A stretch of DNA of 39,658 nucleotides. It comes from Chloroflexota bacterium. GTDB taxonomy: Bacteria; Chloroflexota; Dehalococcoidia; SM23-28-2; JACOUE01. Below, one piece after another: positions 32,343 to 39,658 of the stretch (the stretch's first letter is position 1; each line of letters opens with the position of its first letter). The notes under the pieces are model-generated. The model saw nothing but the letters and a program-made list of their open reading frames with translations. It searched no databases and was not told where the DNA came from. Made by a program: the position numbers and the translations under genes. The stretch lies in contig JACOUE010000030.1 of the NCBI GenBank assembly GCA_016178045.1, positions 1 to 39,658 on the forward strand. The letters run 5' to 3'.

Positions 32343-33749
32343 ATGGTGACAGCGGACCCCGGGTCCTTTCGGGACCCCGCTAGCGGTGTTTTACTTGGCC
32401 CCAACCAGGTATATCGCTTCTTCACCTCCGGGCATGTGGCAGACTTCGAAGCCCTGGTTGAGACCGGTCTTCTGGACTCGCTCGTGGCGAGCGGAGCGGT
32501 TATAGAGACCAAGGCCCTCGACATCGACGAGGCCCCTGAGCCCTACCGCGCCGTCCCCGGGACTGGCCTGGTGGTTGAGCACCCACGGGTCCCCTTCATC
32601 TCCTACGCTTACGAGTGGCCCTTCGAAATGTTGAAGGCAGCGGCGATCCGCTCGCTGGAAATCCTGCAGCTGGCCCTGCAGAAGGACCTGATCCTGAAGG
32701 ACGCCACCCCCTACAACGTCCAGTTCATAGGGACAAACCCCCTGCTGATCGACGTAGGCTCGTTCGAACGGTACCAGAAGGGGGCGCCCTGGATGGGCTA
32801 TACACAGTTCTGTCGCACCTTTCTGAATCCGTTACTTCTCCAGTCGATCACCGGCATCCCCTTCCAGATGTGGATGCGCAGCTCTCTCGAGGGAATAGAT
32901 CCTGTCCACCTCAATAGCATCCTTCCCCTCAGGCACAAGCTGCGGAAGAACGTTTTCATGGACGTCGTCCTTCAGGCGTGGCTCAGTCGTCGGTATTCAT
33001 CGGGCAACAAGACAGCGCCGTCCCTTCAAGGGCGGGCGATCCCCAAGGGCGTCATCACAGGCCTTGTCAACAGATTGAAGAAAAGCGTGACCGGGTTGAA
33101 ACGCCGCGCCAAGGCCCGCTCACCCTGGCTGAACTACGAGGAGCAGTGCCACTACGAGCCAGAGGCGCTGGAACACAAGGACCGGTTTGTAGGTGCCGCG
33201 CTGGCTCAAGCCAAGCCGGAAGTGGTCTGGGACCTGGGCTGTAACGTGGGGCGCTACAGCATCACGGCTTCGCGCCACGCCGGCTACGTGGTGGCCATCG
33301 ACAGCGACGAGGCAGCGGTCGGCGCCCTGTACGAAAGAATAAAGGACCAGCACACCAACATCCTGCCGCTGGTGCTCGACTTCCTCAACCCTTCGCCGAG
33401 CCAGGGTTGGGCCCAGGAGGAGAGGCGGGGGCTGGGAGACCGCGGCGCGGCTAATTTCGTCCTCTGCCTGGCCCTAGTGCACCATCTGGCCATCGGCGGC
33501 AACGTGCCCCTCAACAGAATCGTGGAGTGGCTCTCCACTTTCGCCGAGGCCGGCGTTGTGGAATTCGTGCCGAAAAGCGACCCGATGGTGCAAGCGCTGT
33601 TGCGCACCCGCCAGGACGTGTTCGGCGGCTACACGCAGGCCGCCTTCGAAGAGGCTCTCAGGGAGCGTTTCAAGATAATTGAGGCGCCGGCTCTGCCCAG
33701 GTCAGAGCGGGTCCTCTACCGTTTTGCCGCAGGTAGCGCCAGCGCATGA
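32343..33749 (+). CDS. Class I SAM-dependent methyltransferase with N-terminal extension (NoeA-like)
   Basis: The 468-residue product has two parts. The N-terminal half (about 1-230) contains FISYAYEWPFEMLKAAAIRSLEI, LALQKDLILKDATPYNVQFIGTNPLLIDVGSFE and WMGYTQFCRTFLNPLLLQ. Its DATPYNVQF and IDVGSF resemble the catalytic and metal loops of a kinase-like fold. The C-terminal half has a SAM-binding motif I VVWDLGCNVGRYSITA, an acidic VAIDSDEAAV and later the LALVHHLAIGG loop. The family resembles nodulation-type NoeA enzymes and sugar methyltransferases of surface glycans. It is followed by the sulfatase-like gene with an ATGA overlap (33746-33749). The noncoding gap 32235-32342 shows only weak sites. 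Confidence 0.78.
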   Translation: MVTADPGSFRDPASGVLLGPNQVYRFFTSGHVADFEALVETGLLDSLVASGAVIETKALDIDEAPEPYRAVPGTGLVVEHPRVPFISYAYEWPFEMLKAAAIRSLEILQLALQKDLILKDATPYNVQFIGTNPLLIDVGSFERYQKGAPWMGYTQFCRTFLNPLLLQSITGIPFQMWMRSSLEGIDPVHLNSILPLRHKLRKNVFMDVVLQAWLSRRYSSGNKTAPSLQGRAIPKGVITGLVNRLKKSVTGLKRRAKARSPWLNYEEQCHYEPEALEHKDRFVGAALAQAKPEVVWDLGCNVGRYSITASRHAGYVVAIDSDEAAVGALYERIKDQHTNILPLVLDFLNPSPSQGWAQEERRGLGDRGAANFVLCLALVHHLAIGGNVPLNRIVEWLSTFAEAGVVEFVPKSDPMVQALLRTRQDVFGGYTQAAFEEALRERFKIIEAPALPRSERVLYRFAAGSASA

Positions 33750-35365
33750 GAGTTCGAGACCTGTCGCGCTACAGGGGGCCGGCGTACGCTGCGCTGATCA
33801 CCTTCAGCGCTGTAAGCCTCTCTTCCCTCGAGTTCATAAGGAACGCATTTCCCAGCCCAGAAGTAGTGCACGTTCGCAAGACTACCGTGATATTTCTGAT
33901 CCTTCTGGTGCAGGTCTTGCCCTTCCTCCTGCTGCTGGGCGCTGACCGCCTCATAGCCGCGCGGTACGGTTCAGGCAGGCCCTTACGGGTTTTCCGTTCG
34001 CTGGTATTCGTCGTGGCGGTCGTCCTGATCCTGCGCCAGTTGCAGCTCTACTGGGGTCCGGCGAATGACTTCTCGGACTCGGTAAGATCGAAGGGCGTGT
34101 TCCTGGTCGTACTCGTGAACCTCGCCTTTCTTGGCGCCTTGGTCGGCATCGCCATCTGGTTGTTCAGAGGCCTGGCCTGGTTTTTCGTCTACATGTCCCC
34201 GGTGGCGATAGCGGTGACCGTTCTCCTTCCGTCTCAGGTGCCCACTCTCCCGAACTGCGGGGATAGCTTCCCCTGCCTCGCTGACGTGTACGGCAATGAG
34301 GTAGTGACGGCATCACCGTCGGCATCCCAGCCGCCCGTTTTCATACTTGTATTCGACGAGCTTGGGTATGACGTGCTCCTCCAAGACCAGGGAGGAGAGC
34401 TTGACGCTGAGAGCTTCCCCAACATCGCTGCCCTGGCGGCGGACGGGGTCTGGTTTACCAACGCTACCGCCAACTACTACTTCACTATCGACACTCTTCA
34501 GGACATCATCGGTTCAGCCAAGTCGCTGACCGAGCATTTCAACGTCAGGCTGTATTCGCAATTTCTGCTATTGGAGTACCGCTACATCGACGCCTGTGGC
34601 ATTGTCATAACCTGTCGCGGCGCCGGCCACTTGATCCAGAACTACCAGCTGGGGCTAGCGAGCAACCTGGCTCTGCGGTCCTTCTATCAGGCAACCCCTG
34701 AGCGGGTGGAGAGGGTCATAAGCCGACCGATGGGATGGCTCCTGGACCGCCTGGGCTGGGCCTATCCGCCGGTGGACCCGCTGGGCATCCATACGTTCAC
34801 CAAGAGACAATTTGACGTCTATCTGAATGACATCAACGCTCGCGAGGCGTCGGGGCGAGTATACCTGCTGCACCTGATGTTGCCCCATTTCCCGATGGCC
34901 TTCAACGGAGAAGGAGAGGCCCTCAGTACTCCGCCGGTCCCCAAATATGAGCCGGAGCGATATCGACAACAGGCGATGTATGCGGACGTTCTGCTCGGCA
35001 AATTTGTGGAGAAGCTAAAGAGAGAAGGCATTTACGACGATTCCGTCATTGTCCTCACGGGCGACCACGGACCACGGGACGTGGACCCTTCGCCAGAGAG
35101 GCCACCGCCAGAATATATCCCGCACGTGCCGTTGGTGATCCACGCTCCGGGCTTGAACAGCCACATGTCCGATGTGGACTACCAGCACATTGACTTCGGA
35201 GCGACGTTGACCGATATCCTGGGGCTGCCGCCCCCTGACGGCACTGAAGGGGTCTCGGCCTTCAGCAAAGAGCGGCCCCGGCGGGAAAAGCTGTTTACCT
35301 CTGGCGGCTATGTCTTCGTCTACAGCGAAGAGGACGGCAGCTGGCATTTCAGCCACAAAGAGTGA
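33746..35365 (+). CDS. Membrane-anchored sulfatase/alkaline-phosphatase superfamily enzyme
   Basis: The 539-residue product has about five N-terminal membrane segments (residues 10-160) and a large outer domain. Metal-site motifs of the alkaline-phosphatase/sulfatase clan are visible: VFILVFDELGYD (Asp-Glu pair), PNIAALAADGVWFTNATANYYFTIDTLQDI (Thr as probable nucleophile, as in phosphoethanolamine transferases and LtaS-like enzymes) and VLTGDHGPRD near the end. It has no C-x-P-S-R sulfatase signature. The enzyme probably transfers or removes a phospho- or sulfo-group on a surface glycan or lipid. Bases 34921-34980 count 57% GC, lower than the chromosome average here, so the cluster may be acquired. 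Translation is coupled to the methyltransferase. Confidence 0.8.
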   Translation: MRVRDLSRYRGPAYAALITFSAVSLSSLEFIRNAFPSPEVVHVRKTTVIFLILLVQVLPFLLLLGADRLIAARYGSGRPLRVFRSLVFVVAVVLILRQLQLYWGPANDFSDSVRSKGVFLVVLVNLAFLGALVGIAIWLFRGLAWFFVYMSPVAIAVTVLLPSQVPTLPNCGDSFPCLADVYGNEVVTASPSASQPPVFILVFDELGYDVLLQDQGGELDAESFPNIAALAADGVWFTNATANYYFTIDTLQDIIGSAKSLTEHFNVRLYSQFLLLEYRYIDACGIVITCRGAGHLIQNYQLGLASNLALRSFYQATPERVERVISRPMGWLLDRLGWAYPPVDPLGIHTFTKRQFDVYLNDINAREASGRVYLLHLMLPHFPMAFNGEGEALSTPPVPKYEPERYRQQAMYADVLLGKFVEKLKREGIYDDSVIVLTGDHGPRDVDPSPERPPPEYIPHVPLVIHAPGLNSHMSDVDYQHIDFGATLTDILGLPPPDGTEGVSAFSKERPRREKLFTSGGYVFVYSEEDGSWHFSHKE

Positions 35366-35416
35366 TGCCAGAGCCTCGCGGTAGCACCACCGGCTGAGAC
35401 CCGCAACCCGGAGGAG

Positions 35417-36559
35417 CTACTCGACTACTACGTCTATCCGCTGGGCCATGTTGTTCCCCATCCCGAGGAAGGTCCAGTGCTGCGTCGTGGGCTGCCCGTT
35501 GCCTTCACTGTCCCAGGCCCGCACACAGAGGGTATATGTGCCGGGCCTGGCCGCCCAGCGGTACTCCCACGGGCGCCACGCGTAAGGAGAGACTGGGTCT
35601 CCCAGCTCAGTTTCGGACCACGTCTCGCCGCCGTCGTCACTCACCTCCACGCGGGCGACGTTGAGGCGGCCGGCCCAGGCTCTACCGGTCAGCGTCACCT
35701 CCCCGGCTTTGACCAGTCGGGTGCGCGTCACGAAGTCCGGTATTCCAGGAGGGATCATAAGCGCCCGTACTCGTATCAGAGTGACCGGCTCGCCGGGGTC
35801 CTCCTCCGACTGGGAGTAGCGGTACGAACCCACCATCTGGTAGCCGCGAAACGGCTCCCCGATGCACTCGATGCTGCGCAGCCACTTGACACTGGCCATG
35901 CCGTACCAGCCTGGAACGAGCAGACGCAGCGGGTAGCCGTGCTGCGGTTCAAGAGGACGCCCGTTCATTGCGTAAACAAGCAGTACTTCCTCTCGCCTGC
36001 ATTCGGCAACGCTAAGGCTGCGCCGGTAGTACTGGATCTCGTCTCCCTGGACGCCCTGGTCCAGGCCGGTAAAAACGATGTCGACGGCGCTCTTGCTGAC
36101 ACCCACATCGTCCAGGAACCCCCCGAGGGGCGTACCCGTCCACTCGGCGGTGCCGACAGCTTCGACCAGCCACGGCTGACTGATCGGTCGCGGGTTCAGC
36201 AGCGCCCTACCGTTTCCCGCGCACTCCATGGTGACCGCCAAAGTAACCGACGGCCTGGCCTTGATATCGTCCAGGGTCAGACTCAAGGGCCTGGAGACCA
36301 GCCCACCCACCTCGAGCCGCCACTGGCTAACGTCGACGTCAGGAATGTCGAAGTGCGAAAGAAGGTAGTGCATCCCGGCGGGCGTGATGGGATAGCGTAA
36401 CCCCTCCAAGGGCGTGCCCCGGTTCCGCAGGGCAAGCTGCACCTCTTCCCTGTAGACCGCGTCCGGCGGCCCCAGTTGGCTACCGTCGCCAACCACTCGA
36501 AAGCGGCTGCTCCGCTCTTGTCCCGTTGCTGAGGTCTTGCCTGCCTCCCTCCTGCTCAT
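35417..36559 (-). CDS. Sulfite-oxidase-like molybdopterin oxidoreductase
   Basis: The 380-residue product has the molybdopterin-binding domain of the sulfite oxidase family. The cofactor cysteine lies in VTMECAGNGRALLNP, followed by GTAEWTGTPLGGFL, and the substrate-pocket region HGYPLRLLVPGWYGMASVKWLRSI. A C-terminal dimerisation domain (about 270-375, with VARVEVSDDGGETW) completes the fold. The N-terminus (MSRREAGKTSATGQERSSRF) has two arginines but no hydrophobic core, so I see no Tat signal; the enzyme may be cytoplasmic. Sulfite is the likely substrate, though related enzymes reduce protein methionine sulfoxide. It lies in line with DUF2182 and DUF1326 genes. Confidence 0.83.
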   Translation of the reverse strand: MSRREAGKTSATGQERSSRFRVVGDGSQLGPPDAVYREEVQLALRNRGTPLEGLRYPITPAGMHYLLSHFDIPDVDVSQWRLEVGGLVSRPLSLTLDDIKARPSVTLAVTMECAGNGRALLNPRPISQPWLVEAVGTAEWTGTPLGGFLDDVGVSKSAVDIVFTGLDQGVQGDEIQYYRRSLSVAECRREEVLLVYAMNGRPLEPQHGYPLRLLVPGWYGMASVKWLRSIECIGEPFRGYQMVGSYRYSQSEEDPGEPVTLIRVRALMIPPGIPDFVTRTRLVKAGEVTLTGRAWAGRLNVARVEVSDDGGETWSETELGDPVSPYAWRPWEYRWAARPGTYTLCVRAWDSEGNGQPTTQHWTFLGMGNNMAQRIDVVVE

Positions 36560-36595
36560 CGTATAGAAGCGCCTCCGGCCCGAGGGCGACCCACT

Positions 36596-37390
36596 TCAGA
36601 GGGGTGACCCCGTCAACGGTGTCCCCAATGCCGCGACGGTCACGCCGGATGCAATGAGCACCAGGCCGAGGGGAGCGCTGAGTCGCCTCCCCCAGGGCAT
36701 GTTCTTCTCGGTGGCCATGACCGCCCCCAGGGCCAGCATCCAGCCGACGTTCCCCACTCCCACCGCGAACATCAGCAGCATCAGAGACCAGCAGCAGCCG
36801 ACACAGAAGAGACCGTGGTGGAGGCCCAGCTTGAGAGACTGCATGTGCTCGTGGCTGCCGTGCCAGTGCTCGGTGATGAAGCTGTAGGGCGAGCGGCACT
36901 TGTCCAGACAGAGATACTTGAGCGGCGTGAACTGGTAGACCCCGGCCAGGAAAAGGACTCCGGCCATCAACAGCCAGGCGTTCTCATCGAGCCAGACGAC
37001 CCGCTCGACACCGGCGTGGATACCCCGGTCGCCGACATGCGCCGCCAGGCCGAAGGCCGACCAGATGACGATATAGCCGGCGATGAGCAGGGCGAGCAGG
37101 CGGGAGGCGTCGGGGCGCTGCCGGACGATACGCTGGAACAGGCTGAACAGCGGCAGGCTGGTGGGCAGCATCATCGCTACGGTCATCACCGTCCAGCCGA
37201 GGACGAAGACGAGGGAAAGACCGATCCCGCCACCGCTGAGGCCGAGGCCGACCTCCCCCAGCTCCTCGTGGCTGAGGAAGCGCCCGTAGGGGGAACGCCC
37301 CCAGACGATCAGCGCCAGCCAGGCCAGGACGACCAGGCCGACCAGGAGGGCGATGAAGTGCCTTCGAGTATCTACACGCGGCCAGAGCAT
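36596..37390 (-). CDS. DUF2182 integral membrane protein
   Basis: The 264-residue product has about six membrane helices. DUF2182 marks are WTVMTVAMMLPTSLPLF, YQFTPLKYLCLDKCRSP and GLHHGLFCVGCCWSLMLLMF. The C-x-x-x-C (CLDKC) and CVGCC cysteines, with the flanking His residues (HWHGSHEH), look able to bind a metal; family descriptions call it a predicted metal-binding membrane protein. Its biochemical function is not established. TACGAT lies five bases before ATG 37390, a near-leaderless arrangement, but it may also be read from the DUF1326 promoter upstream. Stop and sulfite-oxidase start are 36 bases apart. Confidence 0.85.
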   Translation of the reverse strand: MLWPRVDTRRHFIALLVGLVVLAWLALIVWGRSPYGRFLSHEELGEVGLGLSGGGIGLSLVFVLGWTVMTVAMMLPTSLPLFSLFQRIVRQRPDASRLLALLIAGYIVIWSAFGLAAHVGDRGIHAGVERVVWLDENAWLLMAGVLFLAGVYQFTPLKYLCLDKCRSPYSFITEHWHGSHEHMQSLKLGLHHGLFCVGCCWSLMLLMFAVGVGNVGWMLALGAVMATEKNMPWGRRLSAPLGLVLIASGVTVAALGTPLTGSPL

Positions 37391-37452
37391 AGACTATCGT
37401 ACCCGCTGGGCGCGCCGCGCCCAGCTATAGTTGGCCTATCGGTAGCCTCCCG

Positions 37453-38061
37453 CTAGAACTCGAAGCGGAAGCTGCCCTGGATGGCGTTGTGGCCCTGCAG
37501 ATCAACGTCGTTGATGCCGTACTTCGAGGTGCTACGGCGGTACTTCGAGGCCTTAGCAACCCAAGCGGGGGCACCGGGGATAGTGGTGAAGACGCTCCCG
37601 TTCAGGGTTGTCACCTGGCCGGTGGGTCCACGGTAGGGCTCCATCTCCGCCTCTACCAGCGAGCCGATCCTGAGCGTCCCCTTGCCCTCGTGGATCTCGT
37701 ACGTGACGGGCACCCGCTCCACGCCAACGACCTCGCTGATGAGCTGGGCCATGTCGGCGACAGGCCCGCCCAGCTTGCCAGTCCAGACGTCAACGAGCGC
37801 CTGCTGCTGTGCCTCCGTGGCCTTGTCGTCCACGACGAGGACTGCCTTCCAGTTCCCCTGCAGGACGTTGCCCGGCGCGTGAGCGAGGATCGCGAGAGTG
37901 CGGCCGGAGACGTCGGTCCCGTTGATGCTGCCGCGGTCGACGTTGTATGCGATGACCGCGTCACAGGTGCCGTCGCCGTCGGGGTCCTCGCCTACCCAGC
38001 AGGGGCAGAGGATGTTGCAGGTACAGACCTCCAGGATGGTCCCTTCGAGCTTGTAAGCCAT
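37453..38061 (-). CDS. DUF1326 domain protein
   Basis: The 202-residue product starts MAYKLEGTILEVCTCNILCPCWVG. This Cys-rich head (C-x-C-N-x-x-C-P-C) is the DUF1326 signature and looks like a metal or cluster site. The rest is a beta-rich domain (VIAYNVDRGSINGTDVSGRTLAIL, TGKLGGPVADMAQLI) without membrane helices or signal. TTAGGAGGAGG precedes ATG 38061. DUF1326 and DUF2182 genes are often neighbours, so this pair is expected to work together. The function is unknown; metal handling is the obvious hypothesis. Transcription should start at a promoter 130 bases upstream. Confidence 0.87.
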   Translation of the reverse strand: MAYKLEGTILEVCTCNILCPCWVGEDPDGDGTCDAVIAYNVDRGSINGTDVSGRTLAILAHAPGNVLQGNWKAVLVVDDKATEAQQQALVDVWTGKLGGPVADMAQLISEVVGVERVPVTYEIHEGKGTLRIGSLVEAEMEPYRGPTGQVTTLNGSVFTTIPGAPAWVAKASKYRRSTSKYGINDVDLQGHNAIQGSFRFEF

Positions 38062-38194
38062 GGGTGCGACCTCCTCCTAATACGATACGCTAGAAGCATA
38101 CTCCTGGGGCTGACGCCACGACGAAGCCGTAACGCGGTAGGCACCTCCTTCTAGGGGTTGGGGCGGGTTCTTGCGGGAATTGCGGTATAGCGAA

Positions 38195-38223
38195 ATTATC
38201 CTACCAGCCGTACGAGATTGCAA
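38195..38223 (-). promoter_or_regulatory. Sigma-70-type promoter for the DUF1326 cluster
   Basis: On the minus strand TTGCAA (38223-38218) and GATAAT (38200-38195) are exactly 17 bases apart. The leader to ATG 38061 is about 127 bases long and includes a second strong AAGGAGG-like site (about 38156-38148) that is not followed by an obvious coding start. Confidence 0.65.
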
Positions 38224-38234
38224 GACGCCCGCAC

Positions 38235-38335
38235 GACAGGCTAAAGCCTGTCCCACCGTATCTGCTCGGCCGAAGTTCAGAGCTCCGGCCCTCCGACTCT
38301 GGCTTTCCGCCTTTCGCGACAGGCTGAAGCCTGTC
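38235..38335. repeat. Two GACAGGCT-NN-AGCCTGTC palindromic repeats
   Basis: Copies lie at 38235-38252 and 38318-38335. Each has 8-base inverted arms around a two-base centre (AA and GA) and is followed by CC(C/T)ACC. They fill the gap between dnaK and the DUF1326 promoter. They could act as terminator hairpins for dnaK but lack U-tracts, and they look like a mobile palindromic repeat family. The gap 38062-38351 holds no gene that I can support. Confidence 0.65.
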
Positions 38336-38351
38336 CTACCTTCGGCAGGGG

Positions 38352-39658
38352 TCACACCTCGCGGTATTCGCCCTCGACGGTGCCCTCCGGCGGGGCCTCG
38401 CCTTCGCCGCCCTCGGGCGGCGGCTCCGCGCCCACGCCGGCCTCGGCGGGCCCCTGGCCGTACACTGCGGCCCCGGCCCGCTGCAACGCCTCCGAAAGGT
38501 TGTTCGCGGCCGCGCGCACGGTGGCGGCGTCCTCCCCCGCCAGCGCCTCCCGCACCGCCCGCACCCGGTCCTCGATGTCGGTGCGGATGTCGGCGGGGAC
38601 CTTGTCGCCGGCCTCGCGCAGGGTCTTCTCGGCGGTGTAGGCGAGGGAGTCGGCCTGGTTGCGCACCTCGATCTCCTCGCGGCGGTGGCGGTCCTCCTCG
38701 GCGTAAGCCTCGGCGTCCTGCTTCATCTTCTCCACTTCGTCCTTGGTGAGGCCGGAGCCGGCCTGGATGGTGATCTTCTGCTCGCGGCCGGTCCCCTTGT
38801 CCAGGGCGCTGACGTGGAGGATGCCGTTGGCGTCGATGTCGAAGGTGACCTCGACCTGGGGGAGGCCGCGGGGCGCCGGCAGGATGCCGTCCAGGATGAA
38901 CCGCCCCAGCGACTTGTTGTCGGCGGCCATGGCCCGTTCGCCCTGGACGACGTGGATCTCGACGCTGGTCTGGTTGTCGGTGGCGGTGGAGAAGACCTGC
39001 GACTTGCTAGTGGGGATGGTGGTGTTGCGGGGGATGATGGCGGTGGCGACGCCGCCCAGGGTCTCGATGCCGAGCGTGAGGGGCGTCACGTCCAGCAGAA
39101 GGACGTCGCGCACCTCGCCCTTGAGGACGCCGGCCTGAATGGCGGCGCCCACGGCCACCACTTCGTCCGGGTTCACGCCCTTGTGCGGCTCGCGGCCGAA
39201 GAACTTGCGTACGGTCTCCGCCACCAAGGGCATGCGGGTCTGCCCGCCCACCAGGATGACCTCGCCCACCTTGTCGGCGGTGACGCCGGCGTCCTCGAGG
39301 GCCTGCCGGCAGGGGCCGATGGTCTGCTCGACGAGGTCGCCCACCAGCTGCTCCAGCTTGGAGCGGGTGAGGGTCATGGTGAGGTGCTTGGGGCCGCTGG
39401 CGTCGGCGGTGACGAAGGGGAGGTTGATCTCGGTCTGCTGCACGGTGGAGAGCTCCACCTTGGCCTTCTCCGCCGCCTTCACTCTGGCGTCCACCTTCGC
39501 CACGTCCAGGGCGGTGAAATTGACGGCCGAACTGGACGGAACGCGGCGCGTCAGGAAGACCGACTCGGTGCGACCCGCCGCTGCGTGCATCTGGAGCGGC
39601 AGTGCGGCCGAACCCTCCAGCGGCAACTCGCGTGGCAGCAGCGTCGCCTGCCGCGCTT
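38352..39658 (-). CDS. dnaK: Chaperone DnaK, C-terminal part with non-DnaK N-terminus (open at window edge)
   Basis: DnaK-like sequence is clear from [21 protein letters not shown] onward: [55 protein letters not shown], the substrate-binding domain ([24 protein letters not shown]) and an acidic C-terminus. This equals roughly the last 370 residues of a normal DnaK. The first half of the ATPase domain is absent. The frame continues upstream to the window edge with sequence that does not look like DnaK (including [18 protein letters not shown]). The join lies near 39475-39480. Without the missing half, ATP binding is impossible, so either this is a fusion artefact or a broken gene. Confidence 0.85.
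   Translation of the reverse strand, partial: ARQATLLPRELPLEGSAALPLQMHAAAGRTESVFLTRRVPSSSAVNFTALDVAKVDARVKAAEKAKVELSTVQQTEINLPFVTADASGPKHLTMTLTRSKLEQLVGDLVEQTIGPCRQALEDAGVTADKVGEVILVGGQTRMPLVAETVRKFFGREPHKGVNPDEVVAVGAAIQAGVLKGEVRDVLLLDVTPLTLGIETLGGVATAIIPRNTTIPTSKSQVFSTATDNQTSVEIHVVQGERAMAADNKSLGRFILDGILPAPRGLPQVEVTFDIDANGILHVSALDKGTGREQKITIQAGSGLTKDEVEKMKQDAEAYAEEDRHRREEIEVRNQADSLAYTAEKTLREAGDKVPADIRTDIEDRVRAVREALAGEDAATVRAAANNLSEALQRAGAAVYGQGPAEAGVGAEPPPEGGEGEAPPEGTVEGEYREV

Noticed and set aside
35366-35416. Possible bidirectional terminator between the sulfatase and molybdoenzyme genes
   Set aside because: Only a four-base stem could be drawn and no U-tract follows.

Overview
The window is GC-rich bacterial chromosome, about 70% GC over most genes with clearly lower patches. 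Gene content and order suggest a member of the Chloroflexota, probably a Dehalococcoidia-type lineage: pdxS-pdxT linked to an R3H-domain ATPase and tmk, three luciferase-like (LLM) flavin monooxygenase paralogues, and secreted proteins built on dockerin-like, kelch and thrombospondin type 3 repeats. This assignment is inference from family knowledge, not a database result.

Layout. 1-140: the tail of a gene plus a tandem-repeat terminus that looks like the right end of an insertion sequence. 279-3281 (minus): three secreted or surface proteins (kelch, seven-blade propeller, dockerin-like). The first two are joined at an abrupt out-of-frame junction. 3427-8356 (plus): a good promoter, then pdxS, pdxT, a GNAT-like protein, an R3H/AAA ATPase and tmk. 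8572-10741 (plus): thrB-lysC. 10839-15298 (minus): a wall- or membrane-anchored thrombospondin-type-3 protein, a NifU-domain protein, two LLM oxidoreductases and a PAP2-family membrane protein. 15363-18036 (plus): an SDR, a third LLM and a methyltransferase. 18204-21605 (plus): dnaE. 21618-23165 (plus): a small GC-poor island with a predicted PD-(D/E)XK nuclease and two unknown small proteins. 23146-27810 (minus): MoxR, DUF58, a transglutaminase-like protein and ogt as one overlapping operon. 27951-28946 (plus): an M23 peptidase lipoprotein. 28950-31811 (minus): UbiA, dnaJ, prmA. 31917-35365 (plus): a promoter, a small membrane protein, a methyltransferase and a membrane sulfatase-like enzyme. 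35417-38223 (minus): DUF1326, DUF2182 and a sulfite-oxidase-like molybdoenzyme behind a good promoter. 38352-39658 (minus): the C-terminal part of DnaK.

Two patterns run across the window. First, at least five families of short interspersed repeats occur, and some copies lie in frame inside conserved genes (pdxS, lysC, dnaE), adding a few residues to the proteins. Second, several conserved genes lack blocks that their families need: MoxR lacks its lid, PrmA lacks its SAM-binding core, DnaK has unrelated sequence in place of its N-terminal half, and the kelch and propeller genes are fused out of frame. One transglutaminase gene also carries an apparent one-base frameshift. Either the assembly contains collapsed deletions or this genome is eroding. 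Read mapping would settle which.

The best candidates for an undescribed functional unit are the small membrane protein/methyltransferase/sulfatase triad (32034-35365), the DUF1326-DUF2182-molybdoenzyme cluster (35417-38061) and the GC-poor nuclease island between dnaE and ogt.
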